Assembly: GCA_905331475.1 (NCBI GenBank)
Contig: CAJNYU010002415.1
Span: 1-64,000, forward strand
DNA from: Rotaria socialis
Taxonomy: Eukaryota > Rotifera > Eurotatoria > Philodinida > Philodinidae
DNA: 64,000 nt
Direction of reading: 5' to 3'
In this document: positions 10,341 through 21,739 of the stretch, one piece after another
Numbering within the stretch: the first letter of the stretch is position 1
Layout of the letters: each line of letters begins with the position of its first letter
The notes under the pieces: generated by a model
Database searches by the model: none
What the model was told of the DNA's origin: nothing
Seen by the model: the letters and a program-made list of their open reading frames with translations, nothing else
Program-made: the position numbers and the translations under genes

Positions 10341-11548
10341 AAAATAGACATACCAGAAAGTATTCGAAAAAATTCTTCAAATTGTTGCTACGCCGTAGGT
10401 GGTTTTTACCTGAAATAACTTTGTATTCAAGCAAATGATAATTTTCTGATCAACTTTTCATGCTGATGACGAATCTGAAATCAAATTTTGAATTTGAATA
10501 ATCATACAGAATCTACTCAACGAATCTTGCATCCGATTGAACAGAGATAACTGTCCAATGTCAACATTTGTGGTGTAGACTAACTATTTTCGCTCAACCT
10601 TTATCTAAATAAGGAACACCATAGGAGATGTAGAATTTAAAGGACTTTCAGAAAATCTGCAAACTAATTTGGGATGGCATGATTCGACGTGACTATAGTC
10701 AAAATACTGAAAATTCCTCATTTTAACCAAACGAAAATTGTGTCGGTATATTAGAATTATCTACTGATATGTGGCGCTGGATAAATAAATGAATCAGTGC
10801 CCACACTTACACCTTCAACATGAGATCAGCTCCAATAACCACAAGACCAATATGAACTATTTTCAGGATAGTATGATTATGTTCGACTTAACTCTATCAT
10901 AGTAAGCAAAGTCCGATTGAAAATGTAATATTATTCTAACATACCAATTATTTTACTTGAAACTTATAGATCATTACTAAATGTACTTAACTGAGCTAGA
11001 ATTGATACTTGCAATAACATAGTGGTAAAGATTTCACTTTTGTTTCGAGTTTCACATATCGTACAACCTTTATCAATGCGATTATTTTGTTGTGAAGTCA
11101 TAAATTGAATAGAAGCGATGAAAATTATGTGAAAATTCGTTGAAACTAGTCCTGAACCGTGTGCTCAGAATTTCAAAGTGACAGCAATTTTTCTTAGACC
11201 GAGATCAACTTGAAAGATTTGACTGACGTTCTGTTTACATAACGAAAATATATTCAGCAGTCTCCCAGTAGTGTCTTCTCCACACACGACAAACCATTTT
11301 GGCCAAACCTTCAAATTATCATTTTCATACTTGACGGTATGAGACTGTGGATTCAATCATTTCTTCTCTATTTAGTAAGTCCACACACGTAAGGACATAC
11401 ATCAAAGTCCCATCAGACCGTTATCCACTTCCGTACAAAGTATGCATATCCGTATGCATATCATTATCGCAGTGAATGAGCACACCATTCATTCTTCTAT
11501 GTGCTATTTTCATGGAAAAGCAGCAAGTCACAAAAGATCAACTTGTCA
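10341..11548. other. Intergenic, no gene seen
   Basis: AT-rich, with no supported feature. A weak CCCACACTTACACC at about 10801 is too short to call. Confidence 0.4.
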
Positions 11549-12519
11549 CTAATGTGATCCTTCCAATAGGATATTGAATTTTTGTCCTCGATGATTTCCA
11601 AAATCGACGACATAGAGATTATCGTGTCGATCGAATGATAAACCGACGGGCCTATTGAGCTGTTTCGATTGTCCTCCTTGACCGTTTCCACCCACAATCA
11701 CACTTCCCTGTGTGGCTCCTTTGGGCCAACGCATGATTCGAGCATTCCCATACTCAGCCACATTGACAGTGCCCAATTGATCGACAACGACTCCTCGAGG
11801 AAATGACAATTGTGTGAGACCATTTCCTTTTCCTTGACCACCAGCCACGATAATGCCTTCTTTTGTACCTTTCATCCATTTCATCACACGATGATTTCCC
11901 CAATCAGATACGTACACTGAATGATCTCGATCGACGAATACGTATCTTGGGTAAGAGAGTTGATCGAGGCGATTTCCACTTCCATTGCCACCTGCAACCA
12001 CTGTTCCTTGAGATTCTCCTGTTTTATATCGTCTCACTTCATGTTTTCCAAAGTCAACGACATAGAGAGATCCACTCTCGTCCATTGTCAAACCCCAACA
12101 ATTGATGCTCGAGATGATCGTTTCTCCACTTGTCCCATTTCGACCAGGCCATCGAACCACTCTTCTATTTGAAGTATCGGAGATGATGAGACTATCTCTG
12201 TCTTTGTCGACAATCACATATAATGGGTCAGACAATTGATGAGCCTCACTTCCTTGTCCATTTCCACCGGCAACCATTTGGCCACTCGGCGCACCCGATT
12301 TCCATTTCACAATACGGCGATTGTCTCGATCAGCGACATAGACAGTTTGATCATCATCAACATACAAACCCCATGGGTTCGAGAGTTGATTGATTCCATT
12401 GCCTTGTCCATTTCCTCCAGCTACAATGAGACCATTTTCTTTCCATCGAGCATTTGGATGAATGTCAATGGAGTTTGGGTATTTTGAGACAAAATTAAAC
12501 ATTTGATTACGATTAAACA
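11549..12519 (-). CDS. NHL-repeat beta-propeller protein (3' exon)
   Basis: An uninterrupted frame of about 323 codons gives six NHL repeats. Each reads roughly VAGGNGQGN..QLS.P.G..VD....VYVAD..N.RI.KW and spans 47-50 residues, together filling one six-bladed propeller. NHL propellers bind protein or RNA surfaces; bdelloids have a large family, many of them anchored outside the cell. The 5' edge follows a TTTTTATTGAAATTAG acceptor at 12520-12521, so this is probably the last exon and an upstream exon (perhaps signal or membrane anchor) is not resolved. An in-frame ATG at about 12500 would give a shorter, soluble product. It ends cleanly at TGA. No catalytic residues are expected. Confidence 0.85.
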
Positions 12520-13812
12520 CTAATTTTTATTGAAATTAGTAATGAAAATCAGCAGTATAGCAGAATGCTCGGTGTCACAGGAATATATGGTGACATCGAG
12601 TGGGAATCATTGCAGTAGTTAGGATACAGATGCTTGAATTTGTTTGAAGCTATTTTCTGCTAGTCTTTCTTGATTGGGCTTTTTGTGGTGATGTTATGAT
12701 TTTCATGCAAGCATACTTCAGTGACCTGACAAAAATTTTCAGAATAACGAATGATGTAAATGTTCCGGGGAAAATGTTGCTTCATTGTTCATCGGCTGAA
12801 ATATGTTTTGGAGAAAATTCATGAGTCTTTAGTAACGTAGCTAGTGGTTGGAATTGTTGTAATAGTATTTCAAATAATATCTTAAGAAGAAGAAAAAGAA
12901 GAAGAGTTTTGGGCGTATTTCGTGAAGGATTTCATAGTTTGGTTTTATGGTATTGCAATGACGGTCGTTGTTGTTCTTGCTGATTATATGTTTTGAAAAA
13001 AAGTCGAAATAAAAGAAGAGTATAAACGTTGTATCTAATTACTGCTCAAACGAATTGTCCAAGAAGAAATTAGACTTTTTGTAGTTCAGATATTTCTCTT
13101 CTGTTATTCCTTCCATTAAAACACTTCGGTTTTTATCAAAAGGTAGTGCTTGAAATTCTGCATAATATGATACGATTTATTCAACCAAATTTACTCTCAT
13201 TTAGCTCTTTTTATTAAATGTAACTGTATAGTGAATTTAAGTACTTTAACTTTTAATTTTTTTCTGCCGGAATTGTTTTGGCACGACGTTTTCTTTCTTT
13301 TATCAATATTGCTTTTCTTGTGTTACACGCTTGCAGGTCATTGTTTTAGCCAGTTCATTTCATAAACTATAATGAAATGGATACAAATCACGGGCATTAG
13401 GAAGCCAACAATACTTGGAGATAAATGCAGAAAGATGATCAGCACACTATTTTTGATTGAGATGACGTGTATGAAGTTGAGCAACGTCCTGCTGCTATGT
13501 CCAGTTATTTCCTGACGTTCTGTCGCCAAATTTGACAGCTATTGGAAAAAAAAGCCATCAATATATATTTGAGTTTTCATAATCTTGTACATTACAAGAT
13601 TACTCACAACAACATTGCCCTTGTGTACACACCTAGCCACACAAATGCTTTCAAAAGTAGTTTTGTTCTTTCATGAATAGCATCTTTGGTATCGGCCTCT
13701 TCTCTGCTCAAAGCTCACAGCTGGTCGCTTTAAGAATTGTATATGCCATCTAGATCAAACTATTTTTCATCTGAAAACTTCTACTACGTATTTAGTGTCA
13801 TCTTTGGTGTAA
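12520..13812. other. Intergenic or 5' intron of the NHL gene
   Basis: No confident exon. A 66-codon hydrophobic minus-strand frame at 13338-13545 follows a good CCAATAG acceptor (13546-13552) and could be an exon, but no family is recognised. Confidence 0.35.
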
Positions 13813-14034
13813 TTATTCAATAGCCATTTGCTTGTATGAAAAGCAGCCGAGGTCTTCATATGAAATTCGACGTATGTTACTTTTTGAAGCATTCATTTCA
13901 GTAGCTAATCTTCTTATTAACATTCGTTTCTTATTTAGACGACGTTTTGCCACCGAGATATTGATTTTTGTCTGACTTGTACGCGGGTGAACAGTTGGTG
14001 ACGATAAATTGATAGAGTCAGTGTTGCTGACCAT
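13813..14034 (-). pseudogene. N-terminal remnant of a Tc1/mariner-type transposase
   Basis: 73 codons begin with ATG. The second half (residues 20-70) matches the pattern of the DNA-binding helix-turn-helix of mariner-like transposases: a basic RRLNKKR stretch, RRLATEMNASKSNIRRI as the recognition helix region, then EDLG..SYK, the usual link into the catalytic part. The DDE/D catalytic domain (about 250 residues) is absent downstream, where the frame stops. It is a fragment, so loss of the element is old or partial. Confidence 0.55.
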
Positions 14035-15357
14035 TTTTACCCATAATTTAATTGCTTATAATGAAATAATTCTGGCAAAATCACGATACATTTTTGCATG
14101 TGCATCACTTTTTTTATATTTAGTCTCTACAGCTTTTTTTGTATGTTTGCCTTTCATATTTTTTCAAATATTAAAAATACAAACAGTCTAATTTATTCTG
14201 AAATATCCGTTATTTATATCCTGTGTTTCTAATATTCACTCGCCATGTGAGTACACATGGTAAATTTCGGTAGTAATTTATTAAATATACGTATAATGAA
14301 ATATTCTAATCGCAGATGTTTCGAGCAAAAACTATGAAAATATGTAACACGAGCATAAATAAACAAAGACATCTTAGATCGAATAAGTTCGATCATGCTT
14401 TCGATGTTGATGGCATATGATATTGTCGCTATAATTGCTATATTTATGAATCTCATACTGAACATCAGTTGCAGCATGTGCATCAAAATATATGAAAAGC
14501 AACTTATTTTTGTTTTAAAATTAATCGACTGAATCGTATGATATCCTATTTATAGTCAGGTACACATGCGCGTACATCTCTTGAAACAGAATAGCTCTAG
14601 TGAAGGTTCCGTAACAAAACAAACAATATTTTATTTTCAAATACAAACATTGATCTACTGATCAGATTAGTTATGGCCGACGACCATTTAATTTCATTAA
14701 TGTTGTTTGTGTGTATGTTTCATGATATGAACATATTTCGATACTATGAAAACGTAGAGATAATAAATTTCTTTAGTTATTTGAAATAGCATTCATTCCA
14801 GACCTTAGAGATAAACCGGACAAAAAATCCAGATCAACACTCACACCACAATGGAAAACAGCCGATCCCAGGGTACGCTCCCCCTGTTGTTGTTTCTAAA
14901 AAAGACGGATTATTTTTATCTTTTCTCTGTGAAATTCAAAATGAAACATGTGCATTGAATACTACACCAATCGCTGAGCGGAATAGAAAACTGTGTTTTT
15001 GAAGATAAGAAAATTTTGAAAATACTAGCGTTAATATCATCTGTTTTCTTTATTAATATTAGATTCGAAAAAACTTTGTTTTGTTTCAGTTGATTGTGAA
15101 TGAAATTAGAATATATTTTGAAAATACACAAATTATTTCCTAGTTCTTCGACTCCTAACAAGAACTACACTTTCTTATTAGTTAAGTCCATTAAAATTCC
15201 ACCAAATTTCAAATGGTATTATTCGTTGAATATGTATTATTTATTCGATACGATAAAAATTTTCAAAAAATGAATGTGATTAATTAACTCCGCCTATTCT
15301 ACTTAATCAAACGAATATTCTTTTTCTAATAAAATAAAAAACAAAAGGGCAGTAAAA

Positions 15358-15392
<35 letters not shown>

Positions 15393-15553
15393 TTTTTGAT
15401 CGTTCTCTAAATCACTGTTGAATAGAAAGTTTATACACAAAATCAGTATAAAAAACAAAAAAGAAAGGAAAGTGTCTCAAGCTACATAGAAGCAATCATA
15501 CAACACTTTAGTACGAAAAACAACTCGATTCATAAATGATAAAATATTCATAT
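14035..15553. other. Intergenic, with an (AT)n tract at 15362-15389
   Basis: No supported gene. Very AT-rich. The 3' end of the myotubularin-like gene follows. Confidence 0.45.
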
Positions 15554-18500
15554 TTATACATGAGTCTCGAATATTTGCGGATGCCACGAATTAGCACAAT
15601 TCATCTAAACAAAAATTCAAAAAATGGAAACTCTTTCATTTAAAAAAGATTTCTTACCGAATGTAAAGCATCTATTGTCATAGGTCGTCGTGGTTTTATA
15701 CGACTATTTCGAATATCTTCTTGTAGACAAGTGATTTCGAATGCTAATTGTTGCTCATGTAATGTTGGCATATAATCTCCATCATACCGACAATAACATT
15801 TCGACCATAGCATTATATTAACTATTCGCCAATCGACATAAAGATTAGCATTAAATTTTTGTGGTGATTGAATAATATCATATTCAAAGCGTTCACTATG
15901 CACTGGTAATAGTTCATTCCTTTTTGATGAAACATCAAGTACAAAATTGACTGGTTTCGGTGATTCTAAACGATACCGAGTTCGATTGGATGGATGTCGA
16001 GCAGTTGAGTTTTGTTTTGATTGTTGACAAGACGAAGAAATTTTTTGTCCAGCAAATACAGATGCATGATTTGTCAATAGACGATATGTACTCGGAGAAA
16101 GATAAAGTGAAAAATCAAATGATGATAAAAATAAGATATTTTTTGGGCAATCTCGTAATGCATGAAGACGTTCGATGACTGAATTGAAAACAAATGTATG
16201 CTGATAACAGTAACAAACATCATGATAGAGTTCAATTAAAAAATACTCTGTAAATTCAAATGAAAATGGATTTTGATTAATTAATTGATGAATACAATCG
16301 AGAAACAGAAGAAAAACAGGTGCCTAAAACAAGAATTCAATAGAGATTTTTCTTCGAAAAAAAAACAAATAGCGAAACAAACTTCTTGTGCACTATTTCC
16401 ATTTTTATCAGTAAGAACTTGGCCAAAGCGTTCACGAAATGGATGACCATGTATAACCCATTCACGAACAATCAATTCACAAAAACCTTTGATGGTACGA
16501 CATTTTGGTCGAAGAAATATTTGAATTAATGAAGACATTATACAACTATTATCTATATCGCTTCCTATTTAACAACAACAGATAAAATTTATTGTGAATC
16601 TATTTTTTTTATTTATTATAGTTTTCTTTTAATCTGACTGATGTATAAGACAAAGCTAGACATTGTTGCTCCTCTTTTCTGCGAATTTATTTTAAAATAG
16701 AAAAAAGTGAATCAATGTATTAGATATTTTCCTACCAGCGAAGGCGATGTTTGTGTAATTCAGTAATCTCGCTAAGGACGCAGCACCATGTAAAGCTTTT
16801 GAAATATATTTAAACCATTTACATCTATTTAATTTGCTTAACCATTTATCATCATCGTCTTCTACAAAAGATAAAAATTGTAATGATTAAAAAGAAAGAA
16901 ACCTCCTTTATTTTTGTTACCAGCAGTGATTGCACACAGGTCAATTAGTTTTTCATAACTAGTTTGTAAACTTTTTAAATTAGATGGGAATTTCGTTAGA
17001 TTATATCGTTGAAATGATCTTTCATTGACATTTTGAGAAGAATACATTAGACTTAAATCAGTTGCATTACGATGTAAACTAAAAGATAAATCATTTTAAG
17101 ATCAAAGCAAATTATATGTATTCTTTTTAACAATGAATGATCACCTTTTCACATGTCATCTATTCATCACTGAATATGTTTTTGTTAAGAAAGAAAACTA
17201 AAGACGACATTTTTTTCAATCACTAATTCAATAAAACATATTATGCGATTAAATAGATGGACTAGAAAAAGGTAGTCATCTACTATAAATGTATATATTA
17301 GAATAATAGCACAATCCACCACCAACATAAAAATAACGAAACAAATTCATGCAACATTTAGAATATAGCAATGGGTACCAAGCATTTGTATACATCTCAC
17401 CCAAGGTTGGGCGATTTAGATGGTATCATCAGTAATCTGCTAGTTGTTGTTTTAAGTTCATCGGTTTCTAGTACCGGTGAATGGTCAATAAGTTTTGACC
17501 GTAAGTGTTTCGGTAATTTTTTTGATAGATTTAAAAAACAAGATGATGATGATGTTGCTCTCGGTAAACCTTTTGGAGATTCTGGACTGTTGAAATATTA
17601 AATAAAAATTCATATTTTTCTTTTCTGTTTCATAATCGGTGCTTTTCTTGACAGAAATTTTCTCACAGTTTACTCACGGATCTGTGGCTGGAGCTGCTTC
17701 TACTATTCCTGGTACAGTAACAAGCATATATTGCATTGGCATTCTATTTAGTTGCATACTACGATCAGTTTCAACGTCCGATGTATGCGTCCAATGCCAA
17801 ATCTTTAAATATTTCAAATAAATAAAACTGAAAGACGAGCAAACAGTAAATCTTACTAAGTCTGCACAATCATCAGTTTCACCAACATTTGTTAAACGAA
17901 CAAATGGGCCTTCTCTAGTATTGAAAAAACGAATCAAAATAAGGAAATTTTTGTTTTAAATTTCTTACTCTTTTACAAACGATCTACTATCGAATTTAGT
18001 TTTATCGACATGCCATTGTGTTTCATTAGCATCTTTTAATTCATCATGCCAATCATAGGAATTCACATAACCTCTAATACGTTCGTCATTGCTTATATAA
18101 AAATCTAAGATAAAGAAAAAACAGCTATATGCATAAAATAATTAATTTACTCACCAGTAGAGTCAGCATTTGATGAAGACACTGAATAACCACATGAACG
18201 TCTAGAAGTTAGATTATTCTTTGAAGGTTGTTGTATAATAATATATGGATATAATTGACTTTTCTCTTGAAAACGACAATGAAATCTTAATGCATTGATA
18301 TACTAAGAGAGAAAAACAATACAATTTAAAAGAGTCAAAATAAAACTTACCGTTTCCATTTTTGATGCAGACAATTCTGATACGTTATCCGCTAACTTAA
18401 AGCTGGTAACTAAACATTTTGAAAATGTGATGTTTCGAAAATCCTTTTGAAAATGAAATATAAATTAAATCAAGACAATATAAAAATGTTTATCTATACT

Positions 18501-19337
18501 CTAGTTATGATTGTAAAGGTTCTTGTTTCTGTTTGAATTTGATTTTCATTCAAAAATGATTTAAACCCTGATTGGGAATTCACCGCTATGAAAACCAAAA
18601 CCAAAACCAAAGCAAAATAGAATCTTTATATATTATTACTAGGTAAATATTTACGAGCAATATCTATTTTATAAATTGACGTTAATGGAATGTCATATTC
18701 ACCAATATATTTATTTCCAGAAACAATCTAAATGTAATATAGATTATTCAACAATTTTATAACTAAATATATTTAGAAATCATTGGACCCAATTTAAAAA
18801 TTTCTTTATCTCATTCATTATCAATTTGCAAGATAATCTTACGTTTACTTACAATTCCATTCTCAACAGATTCGTCTCATATATATATATATATGGAAGT
18901 GTGAAACCCTTACGATATTATTTTTTTTTATTGCATTATCTGGCGCAAATACAAGTCGAAATGTTGTCAAGTATAAAGTTCCATTTAAACATTCACAGCC
19001 AGTTTCTCTATATTTAACATCTCGTACATGTTCATTCAATGGAGTTTCGTCTAAAACAAAAATGAAAATCTTAGCTTTTATGTCTTAATAATATTTCAAA
19101 AATACATACGTGGTAATAATTTACGAACAATTTTCGTTAACTAGAAAAAAAGATTGGAGAGACAAAATTCGTAAAAATGTTTTTTTTTAAATTGTTATTT
19201 ACTTCTGGTAAAATATTTTGTGATGAGTCTATTCTTGTTGATAAATCACTCTTTGAATCATGAGAATTAAACCGAGGTGGTTGATACAAATCAATACTAC
19301 CCGACCGATTATGGATACCATTACGACGAACTGCCAT
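15554..19337 (-). CDS. MTMR10: Myotubularin-related pseudophosphatase (MTMR10/11/12 class)
   Basis: About 14 exons with short GT-AG introns reconstruct in frame from the ATG at 19337 to TAA at 15554. The N-terminal part is a PH-GRAM domain (KLLP..TPLNEHV, then NGTLYLTTFRLVFAP; later KDFRNITF-like and YINALRFHCRF). The phosphatase-like domain follows: SYDWHDEL, FVRLTNVGETDD, KWFKYISKALHGAASLA, then SLIQIFLRP.CRTIKGF.ELI.REWV..GHPF.ERF, and APVFLLFLDCIHQL with FEF.E.FL. The active-site loop, normally HCSDGWDRT, reads FAGSDIDNS: both the Cys and the Arg are gone. Loss of catalysis together with the DNSC.MSSL wording fits MTMR10-12, which act as adaptors for active myotubularins that remove the 3-phosphate from PI3P and PI(3,5)P2 on endosomes. 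Which of MTMR10/11/12 it equals cannot be decided here. Confidence 0.88.
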
Positions 19338-20626
19338 TTTTGTTTTTCAAACTTTTATTGATCAACATTTATAATAGATGAACAGGATTTATAATCTAAA
19401 ATAAAATACAGATAAACCCTTCATTTCTATTGATAGATTTTCCATATAAAAATAAATGCGCTTGTCGAATATTCAATCACGCATCTTGTATTTAATTAGC
19501 CAAAAAACAAGAAATATCTAATTTAACGTGGAGTTATTCAATCAATGTGTGATTTCAATGAATCATTATTTTAGGCATAGCGAATTAGCTATTTTTTTTT
19601 GACCAATACGATTCGATCTAGTCTCCTCTGTTTAGCTAAGATAAGCTACACTCACACGCTACATACAATAGTGTGTGTGTAGCTTATCATTTTTATTTTA
19701 ACCAATCAAATTGCGTTCCACACAATACCTATTTTTCTTCCGTGATACCAGAATGATGCGACATTTTGTACGTGTGCACACACACACACACACACATATC
19801 CACTGATCAATAAACGATCAAACCAATATAGATTTTGTAGTTTTGTAGTAACTAGAATATTTCTTAGTAGACCTATTATATTTTCTCCTACACTATAAAA
19901 TATTACATCGCTTCATCGAGATAATTTAAATTATAATTGTGTGAATCCAAAACATATGACTTATGTTTAAACATTTTTGCAAATGATCGTGATCTCCTTC
20001 TAAATTAAGAATTTAATTTAGTGAAAAATTGAGACTCAATAAACAGAATGTTCACTATTTTCACATTGGAGCAAAGCATTCACAAGTAGAATCAACAAGA
20101 AAATAAATTTTAATAAAAGCGACTATTCATTAAAATCAATATTGATCACGAGACGTTTCAATTTACATTACAATCCGCTATAAACCTCAACCAAATGAGT
20201 CTTAGACAAAAGATTAATTAAATGGCTACGAAAGATTTCAAAATAACTACAGTAAACTTGCTAAAATGGCTCCAGTGAATTATTTCAATGCGTAGTTTTA
20301 TTCATAGTTTCTTTCAAAGGATCACTTTTTCATATGACTTGCAGCTATGAAAGATTTTTGAAACATCACTGAGTTCGTACATTCAATAAAATTGGAGTCA
20401 GTTTTATTAATACTAACTCAACTGAGCAGGATATCATTAAGCAAATTTGGTTTCACATATAATGTCTCAATAAGTACTGTAAAGTCTTATTATTTGTAGA
20501 ACAATTGTGAAGAATGATATTGAATGTAGATATATTTATAGACATTATGGAATCTTTATAGCGATAAGATATACTCAATGACACTATGAAATAAACTGCG
20601 GCGACATAGTTTACATCAGCAGTGTT
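19338..20626. promoter_or_regulatory. Upstream region of the MTMR gene
   Basis: Intergenic DNA holding a (CA)n run at about 19775-19795. It must include the minus-strand promoter, but no specific site can be named. Confidence 0.3.
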
Positions 20627-20918
20627 CAAGGACTGAGAAATAGGAATTCCTAATGTGCCGAGGAATTCTCAGTGCCGCTCTGATAATTTCTAGAGGAAAT
20701 GAGAATCAACTATAGGTTCCCTCACAGTTCCATCATTCACGAAAGTCACGATATTGCTGTTTTAAAAATAATTTTTGCATGAAATCATTGATTTTCACAA
20801 TTTTGCAAGCGAAAATGAGTGTAAGAACAGAAATCATCGTGAATATTCCATACTTTTACCTTTAGTATGCAAGGAACTGTAGGGGAACTAATGAGGAATT
20901 CCTAATCCTCAGTCCTTG
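20627..20918. mobile_element. Foldback MITE of about 290 bp
   Basis: The left end CAAGGACTGAGAAATAGGAA plus TTCCTAATG pairs with the right end AGGAATTCCTAATCCTCAGT plus CCTTG. A second inner pair, GGTTCCCTCACAGTTCC (about 20716) and GGAACTGTAGGGGAAC (about 20872), shows the arms extend toward the centre. No ORF. Confidence 0.75.
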
Positions 20919-21739
20919 GAAATCCCTAAAAAAACGGAAAAGACACGCGATGAAGCACCTGTACCTGTTCGTCTTATCAATTATTTTCTTACATGCAGCA
21001 ATTCTTTTATTTAGGTGTTGGTAATTGGATCAATCAAATCGTTGACAATTGCTCAACAAACTTCGATGAAGCCGTCGGTGAATCCTGCCACATGAAAAGC
21101 CGTTACAATTTTTTTCTTGAACATTTTGACTTATTTTTATTAGATCTGACTCGTCTTATAATTTTTTATACCGTTTTTTTTGGATCACATATATCATACT
21201 TGACAAACTGTTTATTGTATATTTCTAATCACTTTTGTAGAATAAAATTTTTGATGTTTTCTTTTTCTAAAAATTCTATTTAAATTCTTGCAACAAGGTG
21301 AAAGAATCTTGAATACATTTGATTTAGTAAAAGAAAATCTACAGATTCGATTTTCTTAATCATTTTTTATATGTATAACATGATAGATGTTATCCATCAG
21401 CGCCATCTAATGTGGAATCCAGCGCTTAGAGGAATCGTGCAATATGTCGCAATGGCGATTTTTTGTATGTACATCGAAGTGTTTGTAGCTTATCTCAGGC
21501 CCTCTGGTGCAATATAATAATATATTAATTATTAGAAATAGCCATACAATCTGAAATTCCAATATAAATAAAATATTCGGTTATTGAATCTCCTAATAAA
21601 TGAATATTTTTATTTGAATTGCAATAAATTAATTACAAACACGTGCATTTACTCATAAGTGAGTTACACTAATTGCATTTTCATTCAGTGGTAAAAAGAT
21701 TGCAAAATTCAACTTAGTTATTGTATCAGCACGAAAGCA
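20919..21739. other. Upstream region of the ARMC5-like gene
   Basis: Contains a 96-codon plus-strand frame (20993-21283), preceded by TTTATTTAG, that may be a decayed exon; no domain is certain. The rest is AT-rich. Confidence 0.35.

Noticed and set aside
13338..13545. Hydrophobic minus-strand exon-like frame
   Set aside because: Good acceptor and one or two possible membrane spans, but no partner exon or family found.
17371..17601. Plus-strand ORF
   Set aside because: It is the antisense shadow of a myotubularin exon.
20993..21283. ORF with a faint look of a Tctex1 dynein light chain start (NWINQIVDNC)
   Set aside because: Only a dozen residues are suggestive and the rest does not follow; could be a decayed exon but cannot be supported.
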